From assembly GCF_032854445.1 (NCBI RefSeq), contig NC_088301.1, positions 46,559,116 through 46,623,115 on the forward strand: a stretch of 64,000 bases of DNA, read 5' to 3'. The DNA comes from Liolophura sinensis (taxonomy: Eukaryota; Mollusca; Polyplacophora; Chitonida; Chitonidae). This document shows positions 51,820-64,000 of this stretch, one piece after another. Position numbers and translations under genes: made by a program. Within the stretch, counting starts at the first letter, position 1. Each line of letters starts with the position of its first letter. The notes beneath the pieces are model-generated. The model saw nothing but the letters and a program-made list of their open reading frames with translations. It was not told the DNA's origin and did not search any database.

Positions 51820-52745
51820 ACCTCTCTTAAGGAAATACTAGTTGACCACCGCTTGTACCGGGCCCACCCTTATAATTTCCAGAAGGTCTTGGCTTCTAAG
51901 AACTGCACACACAGCATATTCAGTTCATCTAGGTTTGCTTCATGTCTTACCCTGTCTACGTATGACTGAACCGAATAACAAAAAATAATGAATATGTGCA
52001 CTATTGGGGTAATTCTTGATTCCAAATAACTCGGTAAATGGATCAAAACTCAAACGTTGTCTCCTCTTAGGCACAATTCCAGCTGTCACAGCTTGCATCA
52101 TATGTGTATGTATAGGCCGATTTTCCCAGGGTCACGACATTTTATTTCACGTCTAACCTTGTAATGGAAGAAGAAAAATACAGAGCACACCAAACAGTAC
52201 CTCACACGAGAAACATAATTTACGGCTGTCTCCATCTACAAATTCTTCACGTGAATGAACAAAGCCGGCATCTCAGACATCATTATTATTATAATTCATA
52301 ATTAAAGCACCAACGAAAAAGATACCCATGAGTGCACTTCGCTTTAGTTTCTACATACAGAACTATTCTGGCTATCAGTCAGTTCTTCACCAATGTAAAA
52401 TAAAGAATGTGTTAGAAGCATGAGTCTCCTTAGCTCCCACACAAACAAACATTCTAGTTTGGCAGTACATGTGATGTTCCAAATCTTTTGAGGACATCTG
52501 ATTGGTGTATTGTGGATGGAGGTCAAATCTCGCGATCACATGGCGAGACTTGATGTCAATCTAGTTTATAACAGCGATCTAACCATCAAGTCCCGTCGCG
52601 TGACAACGAGAGGTTTCTCTTTCCTCTGCAGATCAGCATATTTTTCAGCTTCCGAAAAACAAAAATGGCAAACTATACACGAACACATTCAGGGGATGTT
52701 TTTGATGTATTGATGATATTGATCATATATATAGCGCGATTACTT

Positions 52746-52825
52746 CGAAACATAATGGATTATCCGAATGAACATTTGCATATTACGAAACATAATGGAT
52801 TATCCGAATGAACATTTGCATATTA
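52746..52825. repeat. Perfect 2 x 40-bp tandem duplication
   Basis: CGAAACATAATGGATTATCC and the following 20 bases (through GAATGAACATTTGCATATTA) occur twice with no difference. Recent duplication. Confidence 0.95.
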
Positions 52826-52942
52826 TTTTCCGAGATAACAGCTCCTAAAAGCTGATAAAATGTAGCGTTCCTCTCGAATACAGCTTCAAAATTCTTGATT
52901 TTATCCATGGGAGAACAGGAATGGGGGGTGATGTGAAGATGG

Positions 52943-53042
52943 CCGAAGGCCCCACTTAGGCTAATCAGATCCTTGTCTGATTTAATTCCAACACGGAAGA
53001 GGATTATAGGTCTCTAATGAAGCCTTCATCAAACTGGTCCCT
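52943..53042 (+). repeat. Diverged ~100-bp repeat, copy 1
   Basis: CACTTAGGCTAATCAG, a TCTGATTTAATT segment, CGGA(A)...GGTCTCTAATGAAGCCTTCA and CAAACT(G)G recur in the same order and strand at 53914-54013. Confidence 0.6.
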
Positions 53043-53572
53043 TTCGAAACAGTTTCAGTGATTGGCCAGCTAGCGTGATATTCAGTGAAATGGTGACCAT
53101 GAGGAAGGTACATGACAAAAGGATCACCACTTGAAGAACGGGAAGGCAGAGTAGATATTATCGGGAATTATTACTTAAAACAATGCAGTACAGAGGGCTC
53201 TCTCAGCAATTTGCTACCTAAGAAGTTACAGAAACTTGAATTAAAAAAAAAGACTTACGACTGTAGTCCATGTGTACAGTCATACATGCCAATACAGGAA
53301 TCATATATATGTATGGTATTGCTTTAATTCAATTTATTTTAGGAACACCAGAGTTACCCTCACGTCATACATGAAGCCGGGAAAGAACATCTTCGTGAGA
53401 GATTTTTCCTTAAGATAAATGAAGTAACCTTTTCCTCAATAGAATAAGACATGACGGTTATCGTATCTAGCACTGTGGTATAACATCCCTTCAAGCTCAA
53501 TTTTTTGCAAATCTGAAAGTTAATAAAGGCATATCAAGATGGGCTTACTTCTTCTTTAGTTTATTATACATC

Positions 53573-53857
53573 TTAGTTTATCAGCGTGCTTTTCATGTTA
53601 CAAGAATGACAACTGATTCCTTTGAAAGAATCTCTGTTCGGATTTGGAGTTGTCAAATTATACAGCACCATTGTGGTTGTTGAAGGTATTCCTTTGAGGT
53701 CCTCGGGCGTCCAGTTCAGCCTGGCGAGCTTAAGTGACCTATATCCCTCGCGATTAATCCGACAAATGAATCTGTCATCTTGAAGGATGGAAGTCGTCAA
53801 CGACATCCTATAGTTGGACTGAACAAAGTGCCCCTTTGTCCTGGAGTAACATTTCAA
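53573..53857 (-). pseudogene. ORF with weak leucine-rich-repeat N-cap resemblance
   Basis: 94-codon ORF. The segment TPEDLKGIPSTTTMVLYNLT followed by NPNRDSFKGIS loosely resembles the start of an LRR domain (L-x-x-IP-x-x-T-x-x-L-x-L-x-x-N ... F-x-G-L), preceded by a single cysteine (FICRINREGYRSLKL) where an LRR N-cap usually has several. Key leucines and the second asparagine are not in register, so this is either a decayed LRR exon or coincidence. No neighbouring LRR exon was found. Not receptor-related. Confidence 0.2.
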
Positions 53858-53913
53858 CCATTATCGACTTCTGCTTTGGTGTTGTCCAAAATAGATTCCG
53901 ATGTCGTGATAAC

Positions 53914-54013
53914 GGTAGGCAGCACTTAGGCTAATCAGTTACTTTTCTCATCTAATTGTTACTCGAAGTCGGATAATACGTCTCTAACGAACCCTTCACA
54001 AACTCGACCATGA
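53914..54013 (+). repeat. Diverged ~100-bp repeat, copy 2
   Basis: Partner of 52943-53042, about 970 bp apart in direct orientation, with the shared words CACTTAGGCTAATCAG and GTCTCTAA(T/C)GAA. May be an interspersed repeat or a local duplication. Confidence 0.6.
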
Positions 54014-57000
54014 TAGCCCATCTTCAAGGCTTTATGCCCGAAAGACCCCAGCTAAATGGCTGCGTTCTGAGGTTTCCATTGGATGATAATTGGAAAATTT
54101 TGCGAGCGTGAAGTGCCATGCAACACGGTTAAACAAACCGTGTCCACATGCCATGTATTCATTTTACTTTCACCCGTATGTGTACCAAGTTGAGATTGCA
54201 TTATATTTCCGCCTTTTTCCGGAACAGATTTCATCAAACCAGTAGGCACCATCAGCATCAACGTGAAGAAAGCATACTTAATTTTTTTTTCGGCAAACCC
54301 TTTTTAAACAATCTAACGTCCATTAGACTCTGAGGTATACATTAAAAATATAGTGCATTAAAACTTCAGGCATTCAGTAAACTTCGCATCGCCATACATG
54401 CTAACTTCCATGAATCTGTGTTATGAGACTGAGATATATAAAAAGTGTCCATATTCGCGTATTTTCCGAACCATGTCTCGGGCTTATAAGATTGACCTAT
54501 CCACAAAATGATATATATGAAAAAACATATTTAAGAGTGTGCTATCCATAAACAACGAACTTAGTTCGTAAAACCTGCTCCAAAATGCACCAGAAACAGC
54601 ATTTATTAGTTCCGTACAGCTAGAGGTACACACACAAAAAACAAACGTTTACTCTTTACAAATCCGCAAGCTGTCCATCCCTAAGAATGTGCAAATGTAA
54701 CGTTACTGGAATACACAGTTAAAACGACGTAAACGAGTCCGGCGTAAAGTGGATAAAATAAGTTTGAACATTAAAATGGGAAAGAGACAAGAACCTTTTC
54801 ATCGCAGAGGCAAAATTTTGTATCATGGTATCTGAGGCCGAAAGCACTCCTAAAGCTTTATGGCAAAAATTGGGCTGAGGCTTACATTGCCTAAGGCAGA
54901 CATTGACCTACACAGTCTAAGTGTGTAATATCGAAGATAAACAGGACATGAAGACTACGTGACATTTGCCGTAATGTGGGGAGACAACTTTGATGGCTTG
55001 CTTCCTGAGACCATATCTGTGGTCTTAGCCTTGACGCAGAACGTAGCATGTTTGTTACCCGGTGCCAACGGCTTTCTGGTGTATTAGATTATGTGAAAAA
55101 GCGAAAGTCTTGTTAGTATCCAGGTCACTACATTATTTCAATTTGATTGAATTTTTGGCTTTCCAATAGCGGAATAAGTTTAAACATATGCCGTGTAAGG
55201 AATTCTCAACACTGTTATAGGAGGGAAAATACAGTACAATTCTGACATTGCATTGTGAAATGTTTCAGTGTTGTATCCGCCTTAATACAGGCTAGTTTAT
55301 CGCTGCATAGAAAGGTGATTAACGTGAAGCCGATAGTTAGATGAAACACTCATTTAATGCAGATAGCCAATTTTCTTTCCTAAGGACAACGCTTTAAATT
55401 TCCAATCCCAGTTTGTTGAAGAGATAATTTGTATTCTAATAAGTATTGAGTTGGTAAGAGGTACTGATTGTATGTAATTTGTGAATCTTGAGCACGGGCT
55501 TATAGAAGGTGTTGGACAGGATCAAAACTGACACTTCAAAAGATTATCACCTATTTACAGTAAGTGAGACACAGAAAACGGTTTGATAAATTAGGCACTG
55601 GTACTTCAAATTTGCATCAAAAGCAGAAAGGTGGCTTTATCTTTTCATAACACTTTCTTGAATTAAATATAGAACCGTATACATTTGAATGAGTAGAGAA
55701 GCCAAAAACTTGAATAAATAGCGAGGTTTTCTTTAAGATGAAGGCCAGCTCTTTTTTGTTTTTGTTTTGTTTTTTTTAAATAAGCCGTTGCTTTTAGACC
55801 GGAACATGTATTGGGAGAAATCTCAGCCTGAAGTCAGATAAGCATGGCTTTGTGAATGGCCACATAGTGTTTCTGAGGGTCTTCAGCGGATAAGAGCCAT
55901 TTCATTGATTATTGTATTTCTGGAACGCTGTCAAACCTTCACTTAGGAGACAGCGTCGTCAGATGGCGACAATTTACCCCTGGGCTTCAATCTGCGTTTC
56001 GTAATTTCTTTTCCCTGATTTTACGTCTTTCGGTAAGCCGTGGCGGAAATGGTCATGATCTCACGTATCCTTTGGGTTTTATGTTTAATGGAGTTCTGTA
56101 AATGACCGTGTCCTCTGGCTTCCACAGGCCACTAATTAAACATACTGACTGGGAAGTACCATTTACAGGGCCTTCGTCCGTCATGTTAAAGACCGCAGGC
56201 TGTGCTTCGGACATGAAAACCTCATCTGCACATCAGTAAAGCAGGACATGATTCCACCCAGTCTTCATTGACTAGAGATCGTCGATGTCTTGGCCAAAGA
56301 CCAAACCTTTACGTGGTCAGTGTATTGGGTTTATTGTAAGGAAAAGGATAACAGAAGCATCGAGTCTAAATTTCACAAGCTGTTGTACGCATCGACATCC
56401 AGTTAACCAAGACCGTAGATTTCGTCACCTCAGCATGAGGACTGTGTGTCATTATCGACAGGACATTTTTTAAAATGGAAATCTATTTCGAAAAGCGGTT
56501 CAGTGTAATGTAAAGTGATGAAGCAATCTATTTCCGATAACCTTTTCGGATAAACTACTGGATAACAATACTTTAGTAATACTGAGGTAATAAAATATCG
56601 TTTGATCCCGTCCTACAATAGTCTTGCGACGTATATGAACGTTAACTCGGGGAATAGAATGTGGCTCATTGCTAAGTCTCGCTACCCAACCACTGGCACA
56701 TGAAACGTGTGTTCCATCCAGGTCTTGGAGTGGAATTTCTATTTTCTTGACGCTTTAGAGACGTTTGACTGTCTCCGTTTTGCCGTTTGCAAGGTTTGTT
56801 CGTTGTCTTCCGTCCATATGAGTTTGGCGTTAAACAGCAATCGCTATATCATTCAAACTGATTTCTATCCCGTACAAGAGCAACAAATTGGTCATTCGAA
56901 GAATCCTGTCAAAATGAGGTTTTGAGAAAACAACTTGTGTAACGTTGAGGGTCAAGTCATTAAATAGCTCACACTTGACGTTGAATTTTAACCATAGAAC

Positions 57001-58835
57001 ATAGATTCATTAACTGTTGCTTTACAAAAACTTATAATTCAGCCATCATTCTGCAGTCACAGTATTGCTGGCGATTGAAAGGCTTAAAGCCTTTCAAAGT
57101 TAATTGGTGAAGAACCTTAGATGTCTTTGTTCTAAGTACAAAACGCCTAGTCCACGCCGAAGAAGTCCACGAGCCGACAGTAGAAAACGAATAGCAGAAG
57201 AGTCCACCAGCCAACTGTGGAAAAAAGAGATGTCTGCGGGCGTATGTGAAAGTGTGGGTAACACAGGATGACTATGTGAACAAGGTGACAGGAGTAATAA
57301 ACATGTTTTGCGATGTACGTCAAGGTTATTCCGCTGCCTGAAAGGGAAATTATTCAGCTGATATACACAAAACATAGATAAGCACTGAGGCTCTTGTTAC
57401 CCAACAGAATTTGTAGGATCAGCTTGTTGCACGCGAATCACGAAAAAATTAAACTACAACCCTTTTACACAATTTATAGTATTTGTACCGTGCTGAAGAT
57501 CACAGAGTGGTGTCGGGACTGCAAGCTGTTTCTCACCACGATCATGGCGTAAACTCCCTGGAGAGACAGAGGCGCGTGCTTTTTTCTGATACGCTTCCAT
57601 TCTTCACAAAAGGATTCTGTTCAATGATCATAAGCAGAATAACAACTTGTGAATCAAAGGGATGTTTTTTTTTCATATCGGTAAAAGCCTCATCCCAACT
57701 CGCTTCCATACATTCGCTCGGTAGTATGCTTTATGCTTTGATGATTTTTATCAAAAATGTCAAACAAGTTATGTGACGAAAACAAAACGGATAATACAGG
57801 CAATTATTCTATATGCTTGAAAACAGAAACTCTACGTTATGTGAGCGTCCCTTTCAGTGAAACCAATAGTACAATACAATATTTGTGACTATCACATGTA
57901 TGTCTTATGTAAAGAACAGTATTATTAGTAAGATAGTATGTAAATAAATCTTGTGTTAAGTACACTACAACACAATTAAATGTAACCATAGTGATGTTTT
58001 AACTTCCTTTGCGTAACACGTGTTAATATTAATTGTATAACAGGTATTCCAATACCGTTCTTATTTAAACGAGTTACAGGCGCCTTATGAATGAGTGGCT
58101 TTCAGGATTTGATCGGCGACGGTTAGCAACGATAAACTGAGCCCAATTAGTTCCACTTCCATCATAGCTGAGAAGGATGCCTTTCTTAACGTTTTTTATT
58201 ACAAGGTTTATAACTCAGTCGTCAAGATGTTCGTGGTCTGAGCGCCGTCTAGCCTCCATGTAAAAGTATCCCACCGCCGAATGGGGCTTATGTGCAATCC
58301 CTAGAAACTAATGGTGTTAGAGTTACTCTATTCACTGAGAGACCCAACGAAAGCTCAGTCTGGAGCTTCAAGTATAAAGCGTGCCATACTAAACCTATAT
58401 TGGTACACGAAAGAGCTTAGACTGCAAATAACGACACATTTGTCGGTCCAGTCAACTATGGTTAGGTACGCACGAAACTTTTACAAGATAAGCCTAATCT
58501 GTTATGAAAGTTGGCCGTCCTTAAGCTGATCGCTATCAACGAATGACACAATGTGATGAAAAAAGCGCGCCCTGTATTCCAGTGGGGTGTTATGCTCGAG
58601 GTCCTAAGCATACTGAGTGTTGACTGACTTGCGGTCTAGCTTGAAGTCCGAACAAGGAGATCTGGGATTTGCTTTCTAACATACTGTACACAAAAGATAC
58701 CACAGCGAAAGTCTTGGTCAAGACGGACGCCATTTAGTGTAGACATGATGAACTAGTCACCCCTCTAGCACGATTTCAATCATTCCACATGATGTCATCA
58801 GAAAACGAGATCACTCCATAATTTATACAGTCTTA
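54014..58835. other. No supported gene
   Basis: No domain-bearing ORF. Small ORFs at 57032-57375 overlap on both frames of the - strand. A short perfect hairpin (TTGAAAGGCT-TAA-AGCCTTTCAA) lies at about 57075-57097. Nothing receptor-like was seen on the - strand. Confidence 0.5.
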
Positions 58836-58837
58836 CA

Positions 58838-59292
58838 TTTCATCTGCATATTTAAACTGTATAGCTCTAATGAATAAAAGAGACTTACCTTTCATCTGCA
58901 GATTTAAACTATGTAGCTCCAATGAATAAAAGAGACTTACATTTCATCTGCAGAATCAAAACTATATACCTCTCAAGAAATAATACACACATTTCTTCTG
59001 CAGATTTAAACTATATAGCTCTAATGAAATAATAAAGACTCACGTTTCATCTGTGAAGATTCAAACTATATAGCTCTTAAGAAATAATACAAACTTACAT
59101 TTCATCTGCAGATTTAAACTGTATAGTTCAAAAACAAATAATACAGGCTTATATTTCATCTGCAGAATCACAACTGTATAGCACTCAAGAAATCAAACAC
59201 ACCTTTCGTCTGCAGATTTAAACAGTATAGCTCTAAACAAATAATATAAGCTTACATTTCATCTGCAGAATCAAAACTGTATAGCTCTAAAA
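58838..59292. repeat. ~54-bp minisatellite, about 8 copies
   Basis: Units of the form TTTCATCTGCAGATTTAAACT, ATATAGCTCTAATGAA, TAATA(A)AGACTTACA. Two unit types (CAGATTTAAACT and CAGAATCAAAACT) tend to alternate, suggesting a higher-order two-unit structure. Most units contain a PstI-type CTGCAG. Confidence 0.9.
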
Positions 59293-61137
59293 ACCTTTTC
59301 AAACTAGGCCTAGTTTATGCATGTTTATTTTTGTATACTCATAACGTTTTCATCAGATGTAGATTGACATGTATTGTTTTTATTTCAATACCAATGAACA
59401 ATTTTAACTATAATTATTTTAACTATCTCAGACGTTGGTTCCGCAGTTCGCAGCGCGTATCGCTTACAAAATGAAGATATTAAAACCGATGAGTCTAACC
59501 AGCATGTCAAAACACGTGTGCCAAAAGGCGATCGTCTGCTTAGATAACAGCTTGGGTGAGAAATCCCTGCGACATTAATAATCAGCTGTGCAAAGAACAT
59601 AAGCCCTGACAGTACATGTATTTTACATTATTTGCTATATGTTTAAAATTTTTAGTTACGGATTCTACTGAACATACCATTCGACAAATTGGCAATCCTA
59701 CATCTAGCATCGCTGAGACAGTTTTATTTCATCACTGCACCCGATATATATAGGAAAAGGGCACGTGCTGTGTTCATTTCAGACGTTATCTGAAATAAGC
59801 TGACCAGTACCAGCATCTCAGTTTCCCCAAGTCTACAAATTATTGAAAACAGGTCTAGATCTTTCTCACAAGATAAATGTATAAATACCCAAACCATAAC
59901 AAGCGATCAGATTTTCGCACCCAACCCCAATCCTCGTTTCCCCTTGACCTGACCGAACGGCTAAATTGTCCAGATGCCCACATGAGGGGTTTGCGATAGC
60001 CCCTACAGGAAAGCTATAAAGGTCTGTTCCGCGTTATCGGCATGTTATTTGATACTAGAGACTTGTTTCTTCACTAACGACTGGAGTAATGTACAGGTCA
60101 AGTAGGGTGCAAACTTTAAAGTGAATGGTAATATTGTTCGTGGCACTTTTGGATATATCCTTGTTTACGATCGCTTTGGTATATACCTAACCCTGGTAAT
60201 AGGACCCAATAGCGCTGCCAATAACTGGTTTAACTGTAAAGAGGTGAAAAGTTGCCGATAGTCAGCCTCATATTCTGACTGTGTTAAACTGCTCTACAGC
60301 GTTGGAAATTTATACTTTCATATTTTGTAACACGGTAAAGAAAACTAAACCGATTTGGTCACACTTTATTTCCTTCAGTATATCACAATTTCAAGTCCAT
60401 TCCCTTTTCAGATTTCGCTGAACAGTGAGAAACTGAAACCAATTACACAGAGGGGTTTTCTTAAAAATTGTAATAAACTGAATGCATGACCTGACGGTCA
60501 CGATCAAAGTCACTTTTGTTTTGGGAAGTCAGTCTCAGGTCAACCCGCTTTCTTTGCATAACAAGAACAGAAGGTCAGCATACTGACTTTCCAGAAGAAG
60601 CTAACTTCACACAGCTTTTTGCATTTTATACCAATACTTTAACCCAGAACCGATTATCATCATATAACTCCAAAAACGCAAAGTTATGTCATACATATAA
60701 ACTTAGTAAAAAGAAAAATCAGAAATGTCATTAAAACACCAGATAGCGTTGAATAAATATGTCTGTACAACACTGCGGTGGCAAAAATTTAATACCTCTA
60801 AGGTATCATACGTATTCTTAGCAAAGCTTCTTAACGTCATTTGGAAGCAAAATATCCCAAATACAATCTCCTATTCTGCTCAAACAACCATCAAGGTGAC
60901 AAAACCTCCTCACCCGTAAAAGACAACTGTAAGCTGGCGTATGTCAGCTGTTTTAAGGCTATCTTCTACACCACATAGTATTTTCATCATCACTTCTTTT
61001 AAGATAAGAAACAAAGAACATCTGTCTGAAGTGGACTCGTAAAGTTTTCTGAGGGTTAGTACAATGCCTTTACAGGTTGTTTTGTCTTAGCGCTTTGAAC
61101 AATCGGTTATTCAAATGGTATGTATGCCTCTGTGTAT
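59293..61137. other. No supported gene
   Basis: Nothing recognised beyond AT-rich sequence and small unsupported ORFs (59385-59600 -, 60516-60919 +). Confidence 0.5.
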
Positions 61138-61250
61138 GCTTGGGGTTTAACGTCGCACTTAACAATTTTTCAGTCATATGACGACGTTTTCTTGTGGCAG
61201 GACAAGTCCATGACGCCACTGAAATATCAAGCCGAAGACACCAGACATGT
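61138..61250 (-). mobile_element. Second SINE family, 3' fragment
   Basis: On the + strand it starts TGGGGTTTAACGTCGCACTTAACAATTTTTCAGTCATATGACGACG and ends near AAGCCGAAGACACCAGACATG. Its reverse complement ends ATATGACTGAAAAATTGTTAAG, matching the tail at 62125-62155, and contains CATGTCTGGTGTCTTCGG, related to the tandem array at 19.05-19.47 kb. Confidence 0.7.
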
Positions 61251-61875
61251 ATTCTAATGGTATTTAAACATTAAGCTGCGAAATTCTAACGGAGTCTATG
61301 CATGTCAAGGTTTTTGATGAAAATGATTAAACAGCTCTCTTGGTTTCAGTTGGTGACACCAGTCATTACGTTAAGACTATAATAGCTAGTTCAAATCGCA
61401 GAGTCTAAGCCAGATCAAAGACCATGGATATTTTGACATTATAGCAGGGCATTATTAATATATTGCTTCCGGTTTCCTGGTACTGAGACAGTTTGGCTCT
61501 AATAGCCAAAACCTGAAAGAGCTGAATCTAATTGGGCGCTTATCTACTTATGTGGCAGCAATAGCTGTTGTCTTAAGCCCTATCATTTGGAATATCGGAT
61601 AATATGGAGTTCATCAGATGCAGAATTATAGAACACCTCAATGCAGTCAGCCATGTTCACATTTGATACGCCATATCACCATGGTTATTGCCGAGTTAAT
61701 TTTAGAACAGAGCTTCGGCCAGGAAAACATGTTTCCAGGTACGCATGGTTTCCTCTGGCACAGGCTCAGATTGCTATCCAGTGTGATCCGGGCCCAAAGG
61801 AGAATTAGTCAAAATTAACTCCACCTGCTATGGCTACTCTTTCGCCATTCAACTCTACCCAAAGCAAGCGAGACT

Positions 61876-62160
61876 GCTTCGGTGGCCTGGTGATAGAGCG
61901 TCCGCTTTGAAATGGGGAGAACTGGTATCAAATCTTGGTCGTGTCATACAAAATACTTTAAATATGGTACTTGTTGCTGCCTCGTTTGGCTCTCAACACT
62001 GGCAAGTTAGACCAAGAAAACAAGACAGGTTGTCCCTGTGTCAGTGTAATGTGATCAGGCAGGGTGTCGGCCTCGTCCAGCAACAAGATGCAGTGTATGT
62101 GCACACACTGAATGACTCCTCGTCGTGATATGACTGAAAAATCGTTAAGTAAAGTAAATG
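61876..62160 (+). mobile_element. Second tRNA-derived SINE family, near full length
   Basis: Head GGTGGCCTGGTGATAGAGCG (box-A-like, 61881-61900) and GGTATCAAATCTTGG (box-B-like, 61924-61938), then CATACAAAATACTTTAAATATGG, a body with CAGTGTAATGTGATCAGGCAGGG, and a tail ATATGACTGAAAAATCGTTAAG ending near 62155. The promoter boxes are degraded, so the copy is probably inactive. Confidence 0.75.
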
Positions 62161-64000
62161 GTATAACCAAGCATATATATGTTTGAAACAGGCGAAGCAA
62201 TAGTAACACCGAGTTAAGTAGTACGATACAAATAATCATTCTTTTTTTTTGCATTACGCTGTATCCCTTGTGGTATATTTCTTACATTAAAAACACGCTC
62301 ACAGAAAGACATGAGATGAAAGAGGAATCTTACTTTCCAAGCAAAAATTAGAAAGCTTATCCAGTAATGCTGAAAGCCATTTATTTCTTTAGTGGCATGC
62401 GCAGGCCTATATTTTTTGTTTCCGAGAAGCCGTCCCTATTAGTAAGCAATCATGAATTTGATGCTATTTACCTGGAGTAAATATGAGATACCCCATTAAT
62501 GTGATGAAGGGATATTGCTGAGCTGGGTATATATCGACCATAAGTAACATCTCGGCAGCAGGGACTTGCAAATGTCAACAGAAGCTTGTGTATCTATGTG
62601 TATATAATCGTGGCAAATGTCGGAGTCGCTAGATGACACGCTGCATACATCTACACTCAGCATGTTTTATTCATCAGAACACTGGAGCATTGAATACCCT
62701 GTGCTGGGCTATTGTCTGCCATAAAAGAGATATTCTCTTCATGTGAAAAACGGTTTGACGGCTTTATCGGGCGTAAGCTGCTTTGTAATCAAGACTAAAA
62801 GGCCTACTATATTTCCTCGTAAGACGGTGGTATTGTTTCGCTGCTGTTTCCATGTACAATAGTCCTCCAGGTATGTCGAAGGTGGTTCAATATGTCAGCT
62901 TCATAATTAGTACCATGGAAACGTGTATGTGTTGGTGAATTTCACTGTATGCTTGGCTGATGTCTTACAATGCAAAGCGCTTCAGTGGTGCAGTAGTATA
63001 TGTACATTATATTCATCACTTTTTGATTGTCGTTGTTGACATATTTTGTAAAAAAATAGGGAAGAATGACACTTTGTGCTAAAACTCTGTTTTCATGGTT
63101 CTGTCCTTTAATTTGGACATCCCATTCCGTTTGCCACGAGCGTTCACCATATCTAAAGTGTCTGAGAGCTGTAAACAACTGGATAAACGGTTAACTTATA
63201 GTGTTTTGAATCGGTCAGTGTCACATGCTGCTGATAATTAAACACATAGACGCCTGAAATATTCTGAATATCAATTTTTCCTAAATTTACATTTATTGGA
63301 GAGTAATTTACCAATTTTGTCTAATTTGTTTCAACAAGAATGTTGCAAGTTATCATCTAGTCACATGCAGGTGCACAGGCTTAACTCAGTCACAACTCAT
63401 AAATCCATGTAGATCGAAGTGTCTCTAGAAATTCAGACCACCCCTTAAAGTTGGCATGTACATCTCAGCCCGGCATGGAGAAACAAAGCGTCTGTATATG
63501 CTGCGTGCAGGCGCCTACTGACCGGTTTAAACAACTCCGTTAGAAAGCCTAATTGGATCTTTCCCACGAAATCATTAGCAGCACTGCTTTTTTTCATGGG
63601 TTTTATAAGCCATTGGTAAAGGTATCATTGTGGTCATTTTGTTTCCAGGAACAATTTCTTGATGAGTTTTATCTCCTTTCTATCATTTCGTAGTTCAGTG
63701 TTTGGAACACATTATTTTTTACCAAACATAACTGAAGATCCATGCAAATTTCCTTTTCTTTAGATTTTCAATGCTTTATACAATTTCAGATTTATAAATA
63801 TAGACAAGATTATAAAATCAATGAAACACAGAAAGGCAAAATATCAAATTAACCACAATAAGTTTGCCATACCTTTAAACGCGTAGTCCGAAACATCGCC
63901 TAAAACTAACTCCTAAAACTAACTCAAATGTTGACAATGCTTCCTTAATATTGAATTTTCAACTCCCCGATGTAAGATTGGAGTTGCATAAAACCAGGCT
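62161..64000. other. No supported gene
   Basis: AT-rich sequence with no recognised exon, RNA gene or repeat. ORFs at 61958-62254 and 62942-63178 (-) show no domain. A direct duplication (CCTAAAACTAACT twice) is at about 63899-63923. Confidence 0.5.

Noticed and set aside
58838-59292. CRISPR-like regular repeats
   Set aside because: Units are diverged tandem repeats with no unique spacers, in a eukaryotic genome; a minisatellite.

Overview
This is a gene-poor, AT-rich stretch of an animal nuclear genome. Its only confidently identifiable genes are parts of two metabotropic glutamate receptor (mGluR, class C GPCR) genes. Spliced exons, long introns, tRNA-derived SINEs, MITE-like elements and minisatellites show it is eukaryotic. 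The two SINE families resemble repeats common in bivalve and other mollusc genomes, so I infer a lophotrochozoan, probably a mollusc. That inference is from memory of repeat types and was not searched.

Layout. (1) About 1-8.7 kb: the 3' end of receptor gene A on the + strand. It has the TM7 exon (5926-6118) and, as I reconstruct it, a short terminal exon for the cytoplasmic tail (8586-8695). Its upstream exons are outside the window. (2) About 8.7-34.2 kb: intergenic DNA between the two receptors, with several SINEs, an uncharacterised ~280-bp repeat family, a 361-bp inverted-repeat element, minisatellites and a pair of consensus CRE palindromes. (3) 34.2-48.0 kb: receptor gene B on the - strand. 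Seven exons join cleanly into 737 residues: most of the ligand-binding domain, a nine-cysteine linker, seven TMs and the tail. The N-terminal part (signal peptide and most of lobe 1) was not found. (4) 48-64 kb: mostly repeats and unexplained sequence, with one orphan candidate exon (51543-51819, +) and one weak LRR-like ORF (53573-53857, -).

The two receptors lie tail to tail and share the phase-0 intron just before TM7, which suggests an old inverted duplication. The most interesting biology is in gene B. The glutamate-contacting residues visible here are kept except one: the lysine that binds the distal carboxylate in vertebrate mGluRs is a leucine. This suggests a changed ligand, as in insect mXR-type receptors. 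Gene A is notable for an imperfect inverted repeat that covers the splice donor of its TM7 exon, where readthrough would give an alternative C-terminus.

Most open reading frames of 60-140 codons elsewhere look like chance or repeat-derived ORFs and are not annotated as genes.
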